DNA of 64,000 nt from Pyrinomonadaceae bacterium. GTDB lineage: Bacteria; Acidobacteriota; Blastocatellia; Pyrinomonadales; Pyrinomonadaceae. A program made the position numbers and the translations under genes. Positions within the stretch are counted from its first letter, which is position 1. Each line of letters starts with the position of its first letter. The notes beneath the pieces are model-generated. The model made no database searches. It had not been told where the DNA came from and saw only the letters and a list, made by a program, of their open reading frames with translations. The stretch is from assembly GCA_030841085.1 (NCBI GenBank), contig JAVEDP010000020.1:62001-126000 (forward strand), written 5' to 3'. Of the stretch, positions 52,953-62,113 are shown piece after piece.

Positions 52953-53723
52953 ATGACTACTGCACAAAAGCAAGCGAGTATTCGCGAGCAGATTTCCAAA
53001 GAAGAATGGGAAGCGCGCGTTGACCTGGCTGCTGCCTATCGTTTGGTGGCGCATTACGGTTGGGACGATTTGATCTTCACGCATCTTTCGGCGCGCGTGC
53101 CCGGGCCCGAACATCATTTCTTAATCAATCCGTATGGGATGATGTTTGAAGAAATCACGGCATCGAGTTTGGTTAAAATAAATCTCGCCGGCGAGATCGT
53201 CCTGCCGTCGCCGTATTTCATTAATCCGGCGGGTTTCACAATTCATAGTGCGGTGCATGCGGCGCGCGAGGACGCGTTGTGCGTTATTCACCTACATACC
53301 GATCATGGCATTGCGGTGTCTGCGCAAGCTGACGGGCTATTGCCAATCTCGCAGCAGGCGCTGTTTGCGCTATCGTCGCTTGCTTATCACGACTACGAAG
53401 GACTGGCACTGAATGAAGATGAGAAATCGCGTTTGGTATCGGACCTGGGCAACAACAACAGCATGATTCTCAGGAATCATGGTTTGTTGACGATGGGAAA
53501 AACTGCGGCTGAAGCTTTTCTTTCGATGTACATGCTCGAGCGCGCTTGTCACATTCAGATCTTGTCGCAGGCGGGTGGTGGCAGTTTGTTGCAGATAGGA
53601 GAGCCAATACTGAAGAGTGTCGCCGGGCAACTGGGAGCAGTTACCGTGGGCCAGGGAGCACAACTGGCGTGGCCTGGGCTGCTACGCAAACTCGATCGAA
53701 TGGATTCGTCTTTTCGGGAATGA
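52953..53723 (+). CDS. Class II aldolase/adducin family protein
   Basis: 256 residues, cytoplasmic. The fold marks are LAAAYRLVAHYGWDDLIFTHLSAR in part, FLINPYGMMFEEITASSLVKI, the zinc-binding VIHLHTDHG and ILRNHGLLTMGKTAAEAF. This group includes L-fuculose- and ribulose-phosphate aldolases and adducin-like proteins. The exact substrate cannot be read. Its length and N-terminal extension (KEEWEARVDLAAAYR) fit the adducin-like subgroup often annotated simply as class II aldolase. Confidence 0.88.
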   Translation: MTTAQKQASIREQISKEEWEARVDLAAAYRLVAHYGWDDLIFTHLSARVPGPEHHFLINPYGMMFEEITASSLVKINLAGEIVLPSPYFINPAGFTIHSAVHAAREDALCVIHLHTDHGIAVSAQADGLLPISQQALFALSSLAYHDYEGLALNEDEKSRLVSDLGNNNSMILRNHGLLTMGKTAAEAFLSMYMLERACHIQILSQAGGGSLLQIGEPILKSVAGQLGAVTVGQGAQLAWPGLLRKLDRMDSSFRE

Positions 53724-53730
53724 GTAAAGG

Positions 53731-54381
53731 CTAACGCTTTTGCGCCAGCATTGCGGTTTTGCTCCAGCCGATGATGTGCAACGGCGGGAAACGATATTCA
53801 TGGACCATGCGGAAGTGTCGTTCTGTTTCCGCAAGAATCTTCGGACGCGGATGTGACTTGAAGCGAAAGAGGATTTCTAGAAATGCGCTGGCTAACGTGG
53901 GCCGGCAGGGTAGATGAAGCATATGGCCACCCGGCGCGATCACCCGCGCGATTTCCGACATGCCTTCCCCAAGCGGCACATATTCCAAGGCGCCGCTGGT
54001 TACCACTAAATCCAAAGAGTTATCGGCGAAGGGAAGCGAAAGCAGATTGCCTTCGGTGAAGGTCACGTCTCGTATTCGCCCCGAGCTTTCGTCCAGAGCT
54101 TTTTTCGCGGCGCTGATTGAAGTCGCGGACAGATCCAGAGCAGTGATGTTGACTGGGAATCGCAGATTTCGAAGCAACGCGAGTGTCAGCAGCCCAGTGC
54201 CGCAGCCAGCATCAAGAATTCGCCCGCCACGCGAAACCGGCAACGGGTGATTGGAAAAATACTGATCCAGCGAGCGCCCATACCCGTTCAGCTTAAAAGT
54301 TAGATCGTAAAAAGCCGCAATCTTGTCGTAATACGAGCCGGCGCGCGCCTCGTCCTTGGTTGCAGTCAGTACGTATTCCAT
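53731..54381 (-). CDS. Class I SAM-dependent methyltransferase
   Basis: 216 residues. Motif I is GGRILDAGCGTGLLTLAL (about 51-68); motif II region ITALDLSATSISAAKKAL, motif III LPFADNSLDLVVTSGALEYV and ARVIAPGGHMLHLP follow. This is a UbiE/COQ5-like small-molecule methyltransferase by motif order. The substrate is unknown. It is convergent with the aldolase gene, with only 7 bases between stop codons. Confidence 0.88.
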   Translation of the reverse strand: MEYVLTATKDEARAGSYYDKIAAFYDLTFKLNGYGRSLDQYFSNHPLPVSRGGRILDAGCGTGLLTLALLRNLRFPVNITALDLSATSISAAKKALDESSGRIRDVTFTEGNLLSLPFADNSLDLVVTSGALEYVPLGEGMSEIARVIAPGGHMLHLPCRPTLASAFLEILFRFKSHPRPKILAETERHFRMVHEYRFPPLHIIGWSKTAMLAQKR

Positions 54382-54712
54382 CTTTACTCCTAAAAATGCC
54401 TGTATATGAGAATAAATAGTCTCTCGCCGAGAGCCGCTAAGATTGGCGCGTAATTGTAGCGTCCCTTGCTTTTTTACTCAACACATAACGCTGCTATGGT
54501 GATGTTTGGATGTCCGATAAGCTTTAGCTTGTCGTAACGCCGCGACAAACTAAAGTTTATCGGACATAGGCGAGGGAGCCGACCACTGCGCGCCCTTGCC
54601 GAACTTCACAGGATCCGTCCGTAGTAACTTCAAAAATCTACCCGCCCCTCTGCAAGCATCGCAACTGAGTCCGTTCTTAGTTCATGGACTTTTCTCAAGA
54701 AAGGAATAACGC
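54382..54712. other. Intergenic region with an inverted repeat
   Basis: 331 bases between divergent genes, so promoters for both should lie here. Apart from the inverted repeat at 54511-54566 I see no gene. The last 12 bases hold AAGAAAGGAATAAC, the ribosome site of the next gene. Confidence 0.5.
54511..54566. repeat. 24-bp inverted repeat (MITE-like)
   Basis: Arms 54511-54534 and 54543-54566 are inverted copies with two differences, separated by 8 bases (TGTCCGATAA ... TTATCGGACA). Each arm contains a TAAGCTTTAGCTT-like inner palindrome, reminiscent of the element at 25120-25203. Confidence 0.8.
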
Positions 54713-55606
54713 ATGACAAAAAAGTTGATATTGGGCTGTGCGAGCCTCGCAGCGATTGTCGGGCTAGGCGCGTTCTTCGGACTCGCCGGTAAGGAACCTA
54801 TGCCGGATAGTGTCGAGAGCGCTGAGAGCGCGGCGCAATCTGATGTTGCCGTCCGAAACTTTGATTTGGAAATATTGGTGGGCGGTCGTCCACTTGAAGA
54901 ATACTACGCTCGCAACAAGAAGTACGTGGAGGCCATTCCCGGAGCGGAGTATGAAGTCACGGTTCGAAATCCATTCCCGTTTCGCGTGGCGGTGGCGTTG
55001 TCCGTCGACGGGTTGAATACTATCGACGCGCGCCGGACCAGTGCCTGGAATGCGAGCAAATGGGTGATTGAACCCTACGGAACGATTAGCATCAATGGTT
55101 GGCAAATGAGCTCCGAACGCGCGCGCCGTTTCTATTTTACTTCTGAGCAGGATTCGTATGGTGCGAAGCTGGGCCAGACTTCAAACCTTGGTGTCGTCTC
55201 GGCAGTTTTCTTCCGAGAGCTTCGTCCAATTCCGGTTCCGGTTACGCCCGCGCCACCGCCTGAACCGCGCTATGAAGAAAGAAGTGAACGCGAACGCAGT
55301 TCAACCGGAGCGGACAGCAGCGCCGGGACCAGTCAGGCTCCAAGCGCACGCGCGAACCAAGGAATAATGTCGCGTGATGACGACTATGCTGCGACGGGAA
55401 TAGGACGCTCGGTCCACAACGATGTTCAATGGGTGAACATGAACCTCGATGCCAGAGCGGTTGGTGAAGTAACGATTCGCTACGAATATTACGCGACGCT
55501 GGTTCGGCTCGGAATCATCCCAAGGCATTATCCGAGTCCCGATCCTTTAAGAAGAAGAGAAAGCGCGAGCGGCTTCGAGGATCGAAGATTTAGTCCAGAA
55601 CCGTAA
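54713..55606 (+). CDS. Exported protein of unknown function
   Basis: 297 residues. Signal or membrane helix about 6-25 (ILGCASLAAIVGLGAFFGLAG). The middle (about 45-170) is a beta domain: EILVGGRPLEEYYARNKKYV, VTVRNPFPFRVAVALSVDGLN and WVIEPYGTISINGWQMS (in part). This is followed by a Pro-rich then Ser/Arg-rich linker (about 178-225) and a C-terminal beta strand group (GEVTIRYEYYATLVRLGI). It reads as a surface or periplasmic protein. No family recognised. The preceding leader is long and contains a repeat. Confidence 0.75.
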   Translation: MTKKLILGCASLAAIVGLGAFFGLAGKEPMPDSVESAESAAQSDVAVRNFDLEILVGGRPLEEYYARNKKYVEAIPGAEYEVTVRNPFPFRVAVALSVDGLNTIDARRTSAWNASKWVIEPYGTISINGWQMSSERARRFYFTSEQDSYGAKLGQTSNLGVVSAVFFRELRPIPVPVTPAPPPEPRYEERSERERSSTGADSSAGTSQAPSARANQGIMSRDDDYAATGIGRSVHNDVQWVNMNLDARAVGEVTIRYEYYATLVRLGIIPRHYPSPDPLRRRESASGFEDRRFSPEP

Positions 55607-55760
55607 GGCAGTAGGCAGACGGCAGGAGCAGACGGCAGTCGCAGGCGACAGTGGAATTTAATGCAGGGTTGAGGTGCGCGCTTGATGTCTTTTGCCGACT
55701 GCCGAGTGCCCCTGCCTCCTGTTCCCGCCGACTGCCTACCGCCGTCTGCCGTCTGCCTAC
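55606..55760. repeat. Inverted word-array repeats between convergent genes
   Basis: An array of GGCAGTAGGCAGACGGCAGG words (55606-55651) is followed by its inverted form, made of CCGACTGCC and GCCGTCTGCC words (55693-55760). The pair spans the gap between the stop codons of the exported protein and the transglycosylase, and could fold into a large hairpin from either strand. Confidence 0.8.
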
Positions 55761-57235
55761 TTTCTTCTCAGGTCGGCAGTATACAGTTGCTGATAGACGC
55801 GGTAGTTGTTCATCACCTTTTGCACGTAGGCTTTCGTTTCATCGAAACCAACTTCGGAAGTGAACACGCCGGCGTCCTTCTGTTTCGCGCGCCGCACCCA
55901 GCGCGCGACGTTGTCTTCGCCGCCGTTGTAGGAGGCGGCAACAGCTTCCGGTAAATTGGGAAACATCGTCGCTAACTCTGCCAGGTATTCGCTGCCGAGG
56001 CGAATTGAAGTCTCGGGTTGGTAAAGTTGGTTTTCCTCGACAGATGCCATCCCTGCATGTGCGGCGTATTTTTGCGCCGCATCAATCGTCAGTTGCAGCA
56101 GTCCGCGCGCTCCCGCGGGGGATTTTGCCTGCGGACGAAACACGCTCTCTTGTTTGATTAATGCCAACACAAAACGCGGATCAAGTTTCCTTTTCGTCGC
56201 TTCGTTGATAATGATCTGCCGGTAAGGAATCGGATAGCGATCAGACACCTGGTCTATTTGCGCCTTCACAATTTCAATGCGATCGCCGGCAAACCCGCGG
56301 CTGCGTCCGTCTGCAACGCTCGCCAGATGATCGGTCGCCAGCCAGCCATAATAAGAATCCATGCCGCCCGGCACAGCCATATAAGCGCTGTAAGCCTGCG
56401 CTTGCCGGCCAGCCCGCTCAAGGCTGTAAGCTTTCAGGTAAGCGACTTCGGAAGGCGAAGTTGCCACGCCTTTCTGAAAACTCTCGCGGCTCAAATCATC
56501 TGCAGTCGTAATTGCTCTGGCCCAATTGCCCTCGGAAATCTCCAAACGTAGTTGACCAAACAGCGCGTTGGTTGCTGTCGCTGTGCCGGCGAAACGCTGT
56601 CGCGTACGCGTGACCCACGATAGCGCTTCCTGAATTCGGCCGGCCTCTCTTAACGTGTCGATAGCATTGAGGTGCGCTGTGTCGATTCGTTCGCCGTCAG
56701 GAAAGCGATTGATGTATTGAATGTAACGGTCCGCAGCCTCGGAAGTTCTGCCGAGCCGCAGCAGGGAAGCCGCGCTGAAGTTGAGACCTTCGCGGCCATC
56801 TTTGGTCGCGGGATATTCACGCGCAAGACGATCGTAGGCGGTATACGCTTCCTGATAACGACGCCCTTGAAAATACGATCGGCCCATGCCCAGTAACGCC
56901 GGCGCGACCCTGGGATCGTTAGGGTAGTAGGTTATGAGTGCCTGCCAATGTTCGCGTGCTTCATCGAAGGCGCGATTGGCAAGATAGATTGCGGCGCGAC
57001 GAAGATGCTCGTCGGGACTGAGCCGCGTCATTACACCCTTCGCGTTGCGCGCGACACGATCCTGCTTTCGCACTGTTAACAGCGCTGTGTCAGAGTTTCC
57101 CTGGACTCCAACCGGGAGCAATAGGCTCGAGAGCGATTCTGGAAGCGGCGGAAGAGCGCTCGCGCTAAGCGTCGCCGCCAATACCAGAATCAAAACGAAA
57201 GCCAGCCCCGATTCATGAAATCTTGCATTACTCAT
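55757..57235 (-). CDS. Soluble-type lytic transglycosylase with TPR superhelix
   Basis: 492 residues. Signal peptide about 9-27. A long helical TPR-like region (about 70-330; HLRRAAIYLANRAFDEAREHWQAL, LGMGRSYFQGRRYQEAYTAYDRL, in part) leads to an SLT domain (about 345-492). The catalytic glutamate is E363 in LALIKQESVFRP, with SPAGARGLLQLTIDAAQ and VAASYNGGEDNVARW as SLT motifs. This resembles Slt70, which degrades peptidoglycan to anhydro-muropeptides in the periplasm. It is the second transglycosylase of the window. The OsmC gene lies 11 bases upstream on the same strand. Confidence 0.92.
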   Translation of the reverse strand: MSNARFHESGLAFVLILVLAATLSASALPPLPESLSSLLLPVGVQGNSDTALLTVRKQDRVARNAKGVMTRLSPDEHLRRAAIYLANRAFDEAREHWQALITYYPNDPRVAPALLGMGRSYFQGRRYQEAYTAYDRLAREYPATKDGREGLNFSAASLLRLGRTSEAADRYIQYINRFPDGERIDTAHLNAIDTLREAGRIQEALSWVTRTRQRFAGTATATNALFGQLRLEISEGNWARAITTADDLSRESFQKGVATSPSEVAYLKAYSLERAGRQAQAYSAYMAVPGGMDSYYGWLATDHLASVADGRSRGFAGDRIEIVKAQIDQVSDRYPIPYRQIIINEATKRKLDPRFVLALIKQESVFRPQAKSPAGARGLLQLTIDAAQKYAAHAGMASVEENQLYQPETSIRLGSEYLAELATMFPNLPEAVAASYNGGEDNVARWVRRAKQKDAGVFTSEVGFDETKAYVQKVMNNYRVYQQLYTADLRRK

Positions 57236-57246
57236 TTGAACGGTCT

Positions 57247-57669
57247 CTATCCTTCGATGATTTCAAAGCTCGAAACGATTTCCGCGGTTGGTCGCAATGT
57301 TGCCGCTACGCTGCAGTACTTTTCTTCAGAGAGTTGTATAGCCTGCGCAACTGATTGCTCTGAAATATTACGTCCGGTGACGGTGTGATGCACTTCCATG
57401 CGCTTGTAGCTGCGCGGGTGCTCGTCACGGCGCTGTCCTCGCACTTCAACCCGATACGCTGAAACTGCTTGCCGTTTCTTTCTCAAAATTGAAACAACAT
57501 CGACGCCGGTGCATGAGCCCAAAGCTACCAGCAGCAGTTCCATGGGAGTAGGAGCCGAGTTTCGCGCGTGGTCCGTATCTAGCAAAATTGAGTGCCCAGA
57601 TGGTGTATGACCTACGAATAGGTCTGCATCTTTCAATTCAACAACTGCTTTAGGATCATCGGCGGCCAT
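57247..57669 (-). CDS. OsmC family protein
   Basis: 140 residues. The family marks are GHSILLDTDHARNSAPTPMELLLVALGSCTGVDVVSIL in part, with the reactive cysteine in GSCTG, and the second cysteine in LSEEKYCSVAATL. OsmC/Ohr proteins are thiol peroxidases that reduce organic hydroperoxides. This is the OsmC/YhfA-like form. It begins an apparent two-gene minus-strand unit with the transglycosylase. Confidence 0.92.
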   Translation of the reverse strand: MAADDPKAVVELKDADLFVGHTPSGHSILLDTDHARNSAPTPMELLLVALGSCTGVDVVSILRKKRQAVSAYRVEVRGQRRDEHPRSYKRMEVHHTVTGRNISEQSVAQAIQLSEEKYCSVAATLRPTAEIVSSFEIIEG

Positions 57670-57930
57670 TTATTTCTCCTCCACTTTGAGAATATCACAC
57701 TCGATCAACCAGTCCCTTTCGCGAGGTTACGGGACCAGAAACAAACTCTCCACATTAAGCACACTTTCGCAAAACGAATTGGAAGGGCATGGCACAGGCA
57801 TTGTAGCGGTCAGGTCACACGCACTTTACTGCTTGTTTCAAAGAGAAGATTGGGGCGCGCCGTGAGTGCGATGACATCTTAGTAATGAACCAGGAAAAGT
57901 GTTTTCAAGTTAATTCTGGAGGAAACAAAA
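57670..57930. other. Intergenic region, no gene seen
   Basis: 261 bases between divergent genes; presumably both promoters are here, but no clear -35/-10 pair stands out. It ends in TCTGGAGGAAAC, the ribosome site of the next gene. Confidence 0.45.
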
Positions 57931-59451
57931 ATGATTATGGTTAGAAAAACAATGGCTGCGTTACTAGTGGCGCTGGTCGTATCAGCGGGTGCTTCTTTTA
58001 CGCAGGCACAGCGCCAAACGTACCGCGGGACGTACCGCTCGGTACAACTGCTTTTAAGCCGAATAGGAACTGGTACCGATCAGATGCTTCGGCGGGTCAA
58101 CACCCGGAATCGAACCTTTCAAGCCGACCTTGGCAGTTCAGTGCAGAGTTTGAATTCGACCGTGTTGCAATTGAGAGAGCGGTTCAACAATCGGACATCG
58201 ACAAAGGCCGATGCGCAGGAAGTGCTTAATAGCGCCGCGCTGGTCGACAGCATGATTCGAAGGGATGCGACGGACGCGGTGACACTTCGCGTGTGGACTA
58301 ACTTGCGCGCGGATCTAAATCAACTGGCAAGCGTCTATGGATTAAGTTGGCCCACAGTTTCACAAACCTACCCGTATCCAGCCAACCAATCTCAATATGG
58401 AGTGAGCCGCTTGACGGGGACCTATCGCCTGGATGTGACGCGAAGTGATGACCCAGGTCAGGCAGCCGATCGCGCGACGCAATCGGTTCGCTATGGCGAC
58501 CGAACCGGCATCCGCGATCAAGTGGCAGCGCGCTTGGAGTCACCGGATCAGATTGCGATCGAACTTCGGGGCAGGGATGTCACCTTGGCATCATCGCGCG
58601 CACCGCAGATCACTTTCGCGGCTGACGGTACTGAGCGCGTGGAAACGACGCCCAGTGGCCGCACGATTCGTGCTCGAGCCACATTGAATGGCGAACAACT
58701 AACGGTTAGTTCAACGGGTGACACGGGCAGTCAGTTCAATGTCACGTTCGATCCGATCGATAACGGGCGGGGATTGAGAGTTACGCGCCGCGTCTATGTC
58801 CAGGGGTTGGCGAATCCCGTCGTAGTACAGAGTGTCTATCAAAAAACCTCTGACGTTGCGCGTTTTGATATCAACACCGGACCGCAGGCCTATCCATATC
58901 CAGGCAACACGGGTCCCAATGGAGACTTCGCGATAACTAACGGCGAAACTGTAATCGGCGTCCTGGAAAACGGGCTTTCGACGCAGACTGTTCGCGAAGG
59001 GGACCGTTTCACGATCACCGTGCGGCAACCTGCGCAATACGAAGGCGCAGTTATCGAAGGGCACGTTTCAAATGTTCAGCGCAGTGGCCGTCTAACTGGA
59101 CGCTCACAAATGACGATGAACTTTGACACCATCCGCCTGCGGAACGGTGGATCGTATCGCTTCGCCGGTATTCTTGAGTCAGTCAGAACAACTCAGGGAG
59201 ACATCGTCAGAGTTGATAATGAAGGGACGGTGAGAGACACCAATCAGACGACGAAGACTGAACAGCGCGCAGCCATCGGCACAGCGGTTGGAGCCATAAT
59301 TGGCGCGATAGCCGGCGGCGGCAAGGGCGCTGCCATCGGGGCGATAGTCGGCGCTGGTGGCGGTGCAGGATCTGTCTACGTTCAGGGTCGCGACGATCTT
59401 GACCTTGGAGCAGGCACGGAACTAACAATCCGCGCGTCGGGTCCCAGGTAG
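57931..59451 (+). CDS. Exported protein with C-terminal glycine zipper
   Basis: 506 residues, ATG with TGGAGG upstream. Signal peptide about 6-27 (ALLVALVVSAGASFTQAQ). A helical region (about 30-135) has SSVQSLNSTVLQLRERF. The middle is mostly beta (about 150-450; TGTYRLDVTRSDDPGQAADRA, SSTGDTGSQFNVTFD). Near the end (about 455-482) a glycine zipper occurs: AAIGTAVGAIIGAIAGGGKG and AAIGAIVGAGGGAGSV. The zipper usually packs in or across a membrane. The protein is probably envelope-associated; the family is not recognised. Confidence 0.78.
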   Translation: MIMVRKTMAALLVALVVSAGASFTQAQRQTYRGTYRSVQLLLSRIGTGTDQMLRRVNTRNRTFQADLGSSVQSLNSTVLQLRERFNNRTSTKADAQEVLNSAALVDSMIRRDATDAVTLRVWTNLRADLNQLASVYGLSWPTVSQTYPYPANQSQYGVSRLTGTYRLDVTRSDDPGQAADRATQSVRYGDRTGIRDQVAARLESPDQIAIELRGRDVTLASSRAPQITFAADGTERVETTPSGRTIRARATLNGEQLTVSSTGDTGSQFNVTFDPIDNGRGLRVTRRVYVQGLANPVVVQSVYQKTSDVARFDINTGPQAYPYPGNTGPNGDFAITNGETVIGVLENGLSTQTVREGDRFTITVRQPAQYEGAVIEGHVSNVQRSGRLTGRSQMTMNFDTIRLRNGGSYRFAGILESVRTTQGDIVRVDNEGTVRDTNQTTKTEQRAAIGTAVGAIIGAIAGGGKGAAIGAIVGAGGGAGSVYVQGRDDLDLGAGTELTIRASGPR

Positions 59452-59477
59452 GAAGCTAGTTCGCTATTTGTGCAGAA

Positions 59478-59513
59478 GGCCGGTAACGAAAGTTGCCGGC
59501 CCTCTTTTTATTT
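59478..59513 (+). terminator. Rho-independent terminator
   Basis: Stem GGCCGGTAAC / GTTGCCGGCC (10 bp, one G-T pair) with a GAAA tetraloop, followed by CTCTTTTTATTT. It lies 26 bases after the glycine-zipper stop codon. Confidence 0.85.
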
Positions 59514-59538
59514 GACGTTTGTTAATCTATGTTATTAT
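59512..59538 (+). promoter_or_regulatory. Candidate promoter for the receiver gene
   Basis: TTGACG at 59512-59517 and TATTAT at 59533-59538, 15 bases apart (16 if the -35 is read as TTTGAC). The -10 matches the consensus at five of six bases. It leaves a leader of about 85 bases with GGGAGG before the ATG. Confidence 0.4.
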
Positions 59539-59630
59539 TTGAGTCCCAGGGCCGCTAAAACGTCACAGCTTTTCCTCCCGTTATTTTGAATTGAGTTAGG
59601 GTTGATGTTCAAACGTGGGAGGCCTGACAC

Positions 59631-60077
59631 ATGCCGAGAGTTCTTTTAGTCGATGACGACGAGACTATTCGCGACACACTGTACGAACTTTTATCTGACC
59701 ATTACGTTTGCCAAACTGCGGAGACGGCCGAAAAAGCGTTTGCGCGGTTAGAGGCAGATGAATATGACGTCGTTCTCACAGACATCTCAATGCCCGGTCT
59801 TAGTGGTCTCGAACTCCTCGGGCACGTACGTCAAAAATATCCCGATACTCCCGTAATAATTATTTCCGGCATTGGCGACCAGGAACACGCACAGGGACTG
59901 ATCAGGCTCGGCGCTTTCGATTTTCTGTTGAAGCCTTTTAGTCTTGACGGAGTTGAGAAAAGCGTCAGGCGGGCTGTGGAATATCGCAAGCGACAGGCCG
60001 AAGAGAACCAATCCCAGGACGACGAAGCGTCTGGAGATCTGACGCACGCCGCCGATTGGAAGATCATAAAAAGCTAA
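59631..60077 (+). CDS. Single-domain response regulator receiver protein
   Basis: 148 residues. The receiver domain fills residues 1-122: VLLVDDDETI with the acidic D8-D9-D10 cluster, phospho-acceptor D51 (VVLTDISMPG), and the conserved switch lysine in FLLKPFS. There is no DNA-binding or enzymatic output domain, only a charged tail (about 123-148). It therefore probably acts by protein contact. It is convergent with a hybrid histidine kinase gene 23 bases away, which may be its partner, though this is only adjacency. Confidence 0.92.
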   Translation: MPRVLLVDDDETIRDTLYELLSDHYVCQTAETAEKAFARLEADEYDVVLTDISMPGLSGLELLGHVRQKYPDTPVIIISGIGDQEHAQGLIRLGAFDFLLKPFSLDGVEKSVRRAVEYRKRQAEENQSQDDEASGDLTHAADWKIIKS

Positions 60078-60100
60078 CTGTGTCTGTTTGGTTTTTGCCG

Positions 60101-62086
60101 CTATGCAGCAACGATCGCCATAGCAGCGCGTTTGACTGCGACGGTGCGCTTTCGGGACATCTCTTGCGCGATCTCGGAAATCTTTTCTGCGCGGAATGGT
60201 TTGGCAATCACCCAATCGACACCGGCTTGTTTCTGCTCGTCTGATCCCACTGCCTCGCCCCAGCCAGTCACGACGGCAATCGGTATTTCCTTATTGCGCT
60301 GGCGAATGGCGTGCGACAATTCCCATCCGCTCATGCCCGGCATTCCGACATCGGTGAATATGCCATCGAATTGATGAACTTCAAAAAGTCCCAGCGCCTC
60401 GCGGCTGCCGGGAGCCATATAGACTCGGCAACCTTCGTGTTCCAGTAAGTCGCGTAGCAACTCACGCACCGGTTCCTCGTCGTCTACGACCAATATCTTT
60501 GGCTGATTCTCGCTAAATGTGCGCGTGATATTTATGCTGCGAGCTTCGGTGCGTTGCGGCTTCGGAAGCTCGGCCTCAGAGATATTTGCTTCTTCGGTCA
60601 CTTCCGCCTTGGGCAAACTAATCATGAACTTCGTGCCAATGCCGACCTCGGAATCTACTTGTACCGAGCCTTCATGGCGACGAATGATGCCAAAACTTAC
60701 TGCCAAACCCAGACCCATTCCGGCTTTACCCTTCGTCGTAAAGAACGGATCAAAAATGCGCGACTTGACTTCGGCAGGCATGCCGGAACCCGTGTCAGCG
60801 ATCATGATGACCACCGATTCGTCGATGTCGAATGCACCCAGCGTCAGTTGACCGCCAGCCGGCATGGCATCCACGGCATTAAAGACCATGTTCACCAACA
60901 CCTCACGCAGTTCGGATTCATCGCCCATCACTCTTGCCTTGGAGCGAATTTGCAAGTCCAGGCTGATTTGTACGTTGGCAGCTTCAGCACGGTCTTTCCA
61001 ACGCGGCCTCGTAATTTCACTGACGTCAAGCAATATCTGATCAATGGAAACCGGCTCAAAGTCATGATCTCGCCGTTGCCGCGCAAAGTCCTGAATTCTC
61101 TTGACGGTCTTGGCGCCGTCCTCGGCCGTCTTGATGATGATATTAAGACCGCGACTGATTTTTTCCGGATCGTTGGTGCGCTGGATCAACTGCGCACGTC
61201 CGAGTATGCCGGCAAGTGTGTTGTTGAAATCGTGAGCGACTCCCGAAGCAAGTTCACCGAGCGCCGAGAGTTTCTCGATCTGCGAAAACTGCTCACGGAT
61301 GCGTTCCTGTTCCGCGATGTAATGGGACAACTCGGCGACGTGGCGTTCCGCTTGCTCAGCCTGTGCGACCGAGGCCTCAATGTTCTTCAGATAAGTACGG
61401 TAAGTGAAAAACACGATGGCGATAATCGGAATCGTTATTACAAGCGCATAGAAGCCAAACTGTTGAATGAGCTTTGCGATTACTGCAGCGGCAGACGCGC
61501 CGGCAAAATATGTAATCGAGGTCCAAAGATAGTGTTTCTTCCATGTCTGCCAGATAGGTTGCCGCGCCTGCAACGCGCCGCAGGTAGCGACTACGCCTGA
61601 ATTCGCTCCGTATTGAATCAGCGCCATTAGCGCCATAGCCGACACGAACTTGGCAGAGAGAGGAGCAGCACTGAGCTTGGGAACATCTCCAAAAAAGAAG
61701 CGCAACGTGTAGACGGTGACGCAGGTCGAGAGTGCCGCACATCCCAAATTGAAAGGAACAAGAATCGATTTGCGGCAGAAGCGTGAAGAAGAAAGCAGCG
61801 CCTCAGTGGCCGCCATCAGAATCGCTGCTTCGCCGCCATAAAGTAATAGCGTAAGAAAAATGAATGTATCGGAAACCGAAATGTGTGAACTGAATTGCGG
61901 AATCTTGATTACAATTCGCGAGCTGAGGAACAGCGTCAACAGCGCAATAAACAAGAAACGAAGGTCCAGCACCCGCAGGTCTAACCAGTAAGCCGCCAGG
62001 AGATACACCGCGCCGCCGCCAAGGATTGTGGCCCAGATGTAGGTCCGAGTTAACTTCTCGTGATTGCTGTCAGGGTTGAAAAACAT
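60101..62086 (-). CDS. Hybrid sensor histidine kinase with membrane sensor and receiver domain
   Basis: 661 residues. About seven hydrophobic segments (residues about 15-235) form the sensor. A coiled linker leads to a HisKA-type box with H285 (LASGVAHDFNNTLAGILG), an ATPase domain with LREVLVNMVFNAVDAM (N box), DTGSGM (G1) and GMGLGLAVSFGI (G2), then a C-terminal receiver domain (about 530-650) with phospho-acceptor D579 (FTDVGMPG). The HDFNN kinase type and the membrane sensor resemble other acidobacterial hybrid kinases. Output is probably by phosphotransfer. It is the last gene of a minus-strand group with the helical protein and the S8 protease. Confidence 0.92.
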   Translation of the reverse strand: MFFNPDSNHEKLTRTYIWATILGGGAVYLLAAYWLDLRVLDLRFLFIALLTLFLSSRIVIKIPQFSSHISVSDTFIFLTLLLYGGEAAILMAATEALLSSSRFCRKSILVPFNLGCAALSTCVTVYTLRFFFGDVPKLSAAPLSAKFVSAMALMALIQYGANSGVVATCGALQARQPIWQTWKKHYLWTSITYFAGASAAAVIAKLIQQFGFYALVITIPIIAIVFFTYRTYLKNIEASVAQAEQAERHVAELSHYIAEQERIREQFSQIEKLSALGELASGVAHDFNNTLAGILGRAQLIQRTNDPEKISRGLNIIIKTAEDGAKTVKRIQDFARQRRDHDFEPVSIDQILLDVSEITRPRWKDRAEAANVQISLDLQIRSKARVMGDESELREVLVNMVFNAVDAMPAGGQLTLGAFDIDESVVIMIADTGSGMPAEVKSRIFDPFFTTKGKAGMGLGLAVSFGIIRRHEGSVQVDSEVGIGTKFMISLPKAEVTEEANISEAELPKPQRTEARSINITRTFSENQPKILVVDDEEPVRELLRDLLEHEGCRVYMAPGSREALGLFEVHQFDGIFTDVGMPGMSGWELSHAIRQRNKEIPIAVVTGWGEAVGSDEQKQAGVDWVIAKPFRAEKISEIAQEMSRKRTVAVKRAAMAIVAA

Positions 62087-62113
62087 ATCAATTTACTCAA
62101 CTTCGTGACTGCT

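Noticed and set aside
60554-61600. 348-codon open frame on the + strand
   Set aside because: Antisense to the hybrid kinase, whose H, N, G1 and G2 boxes are intact.
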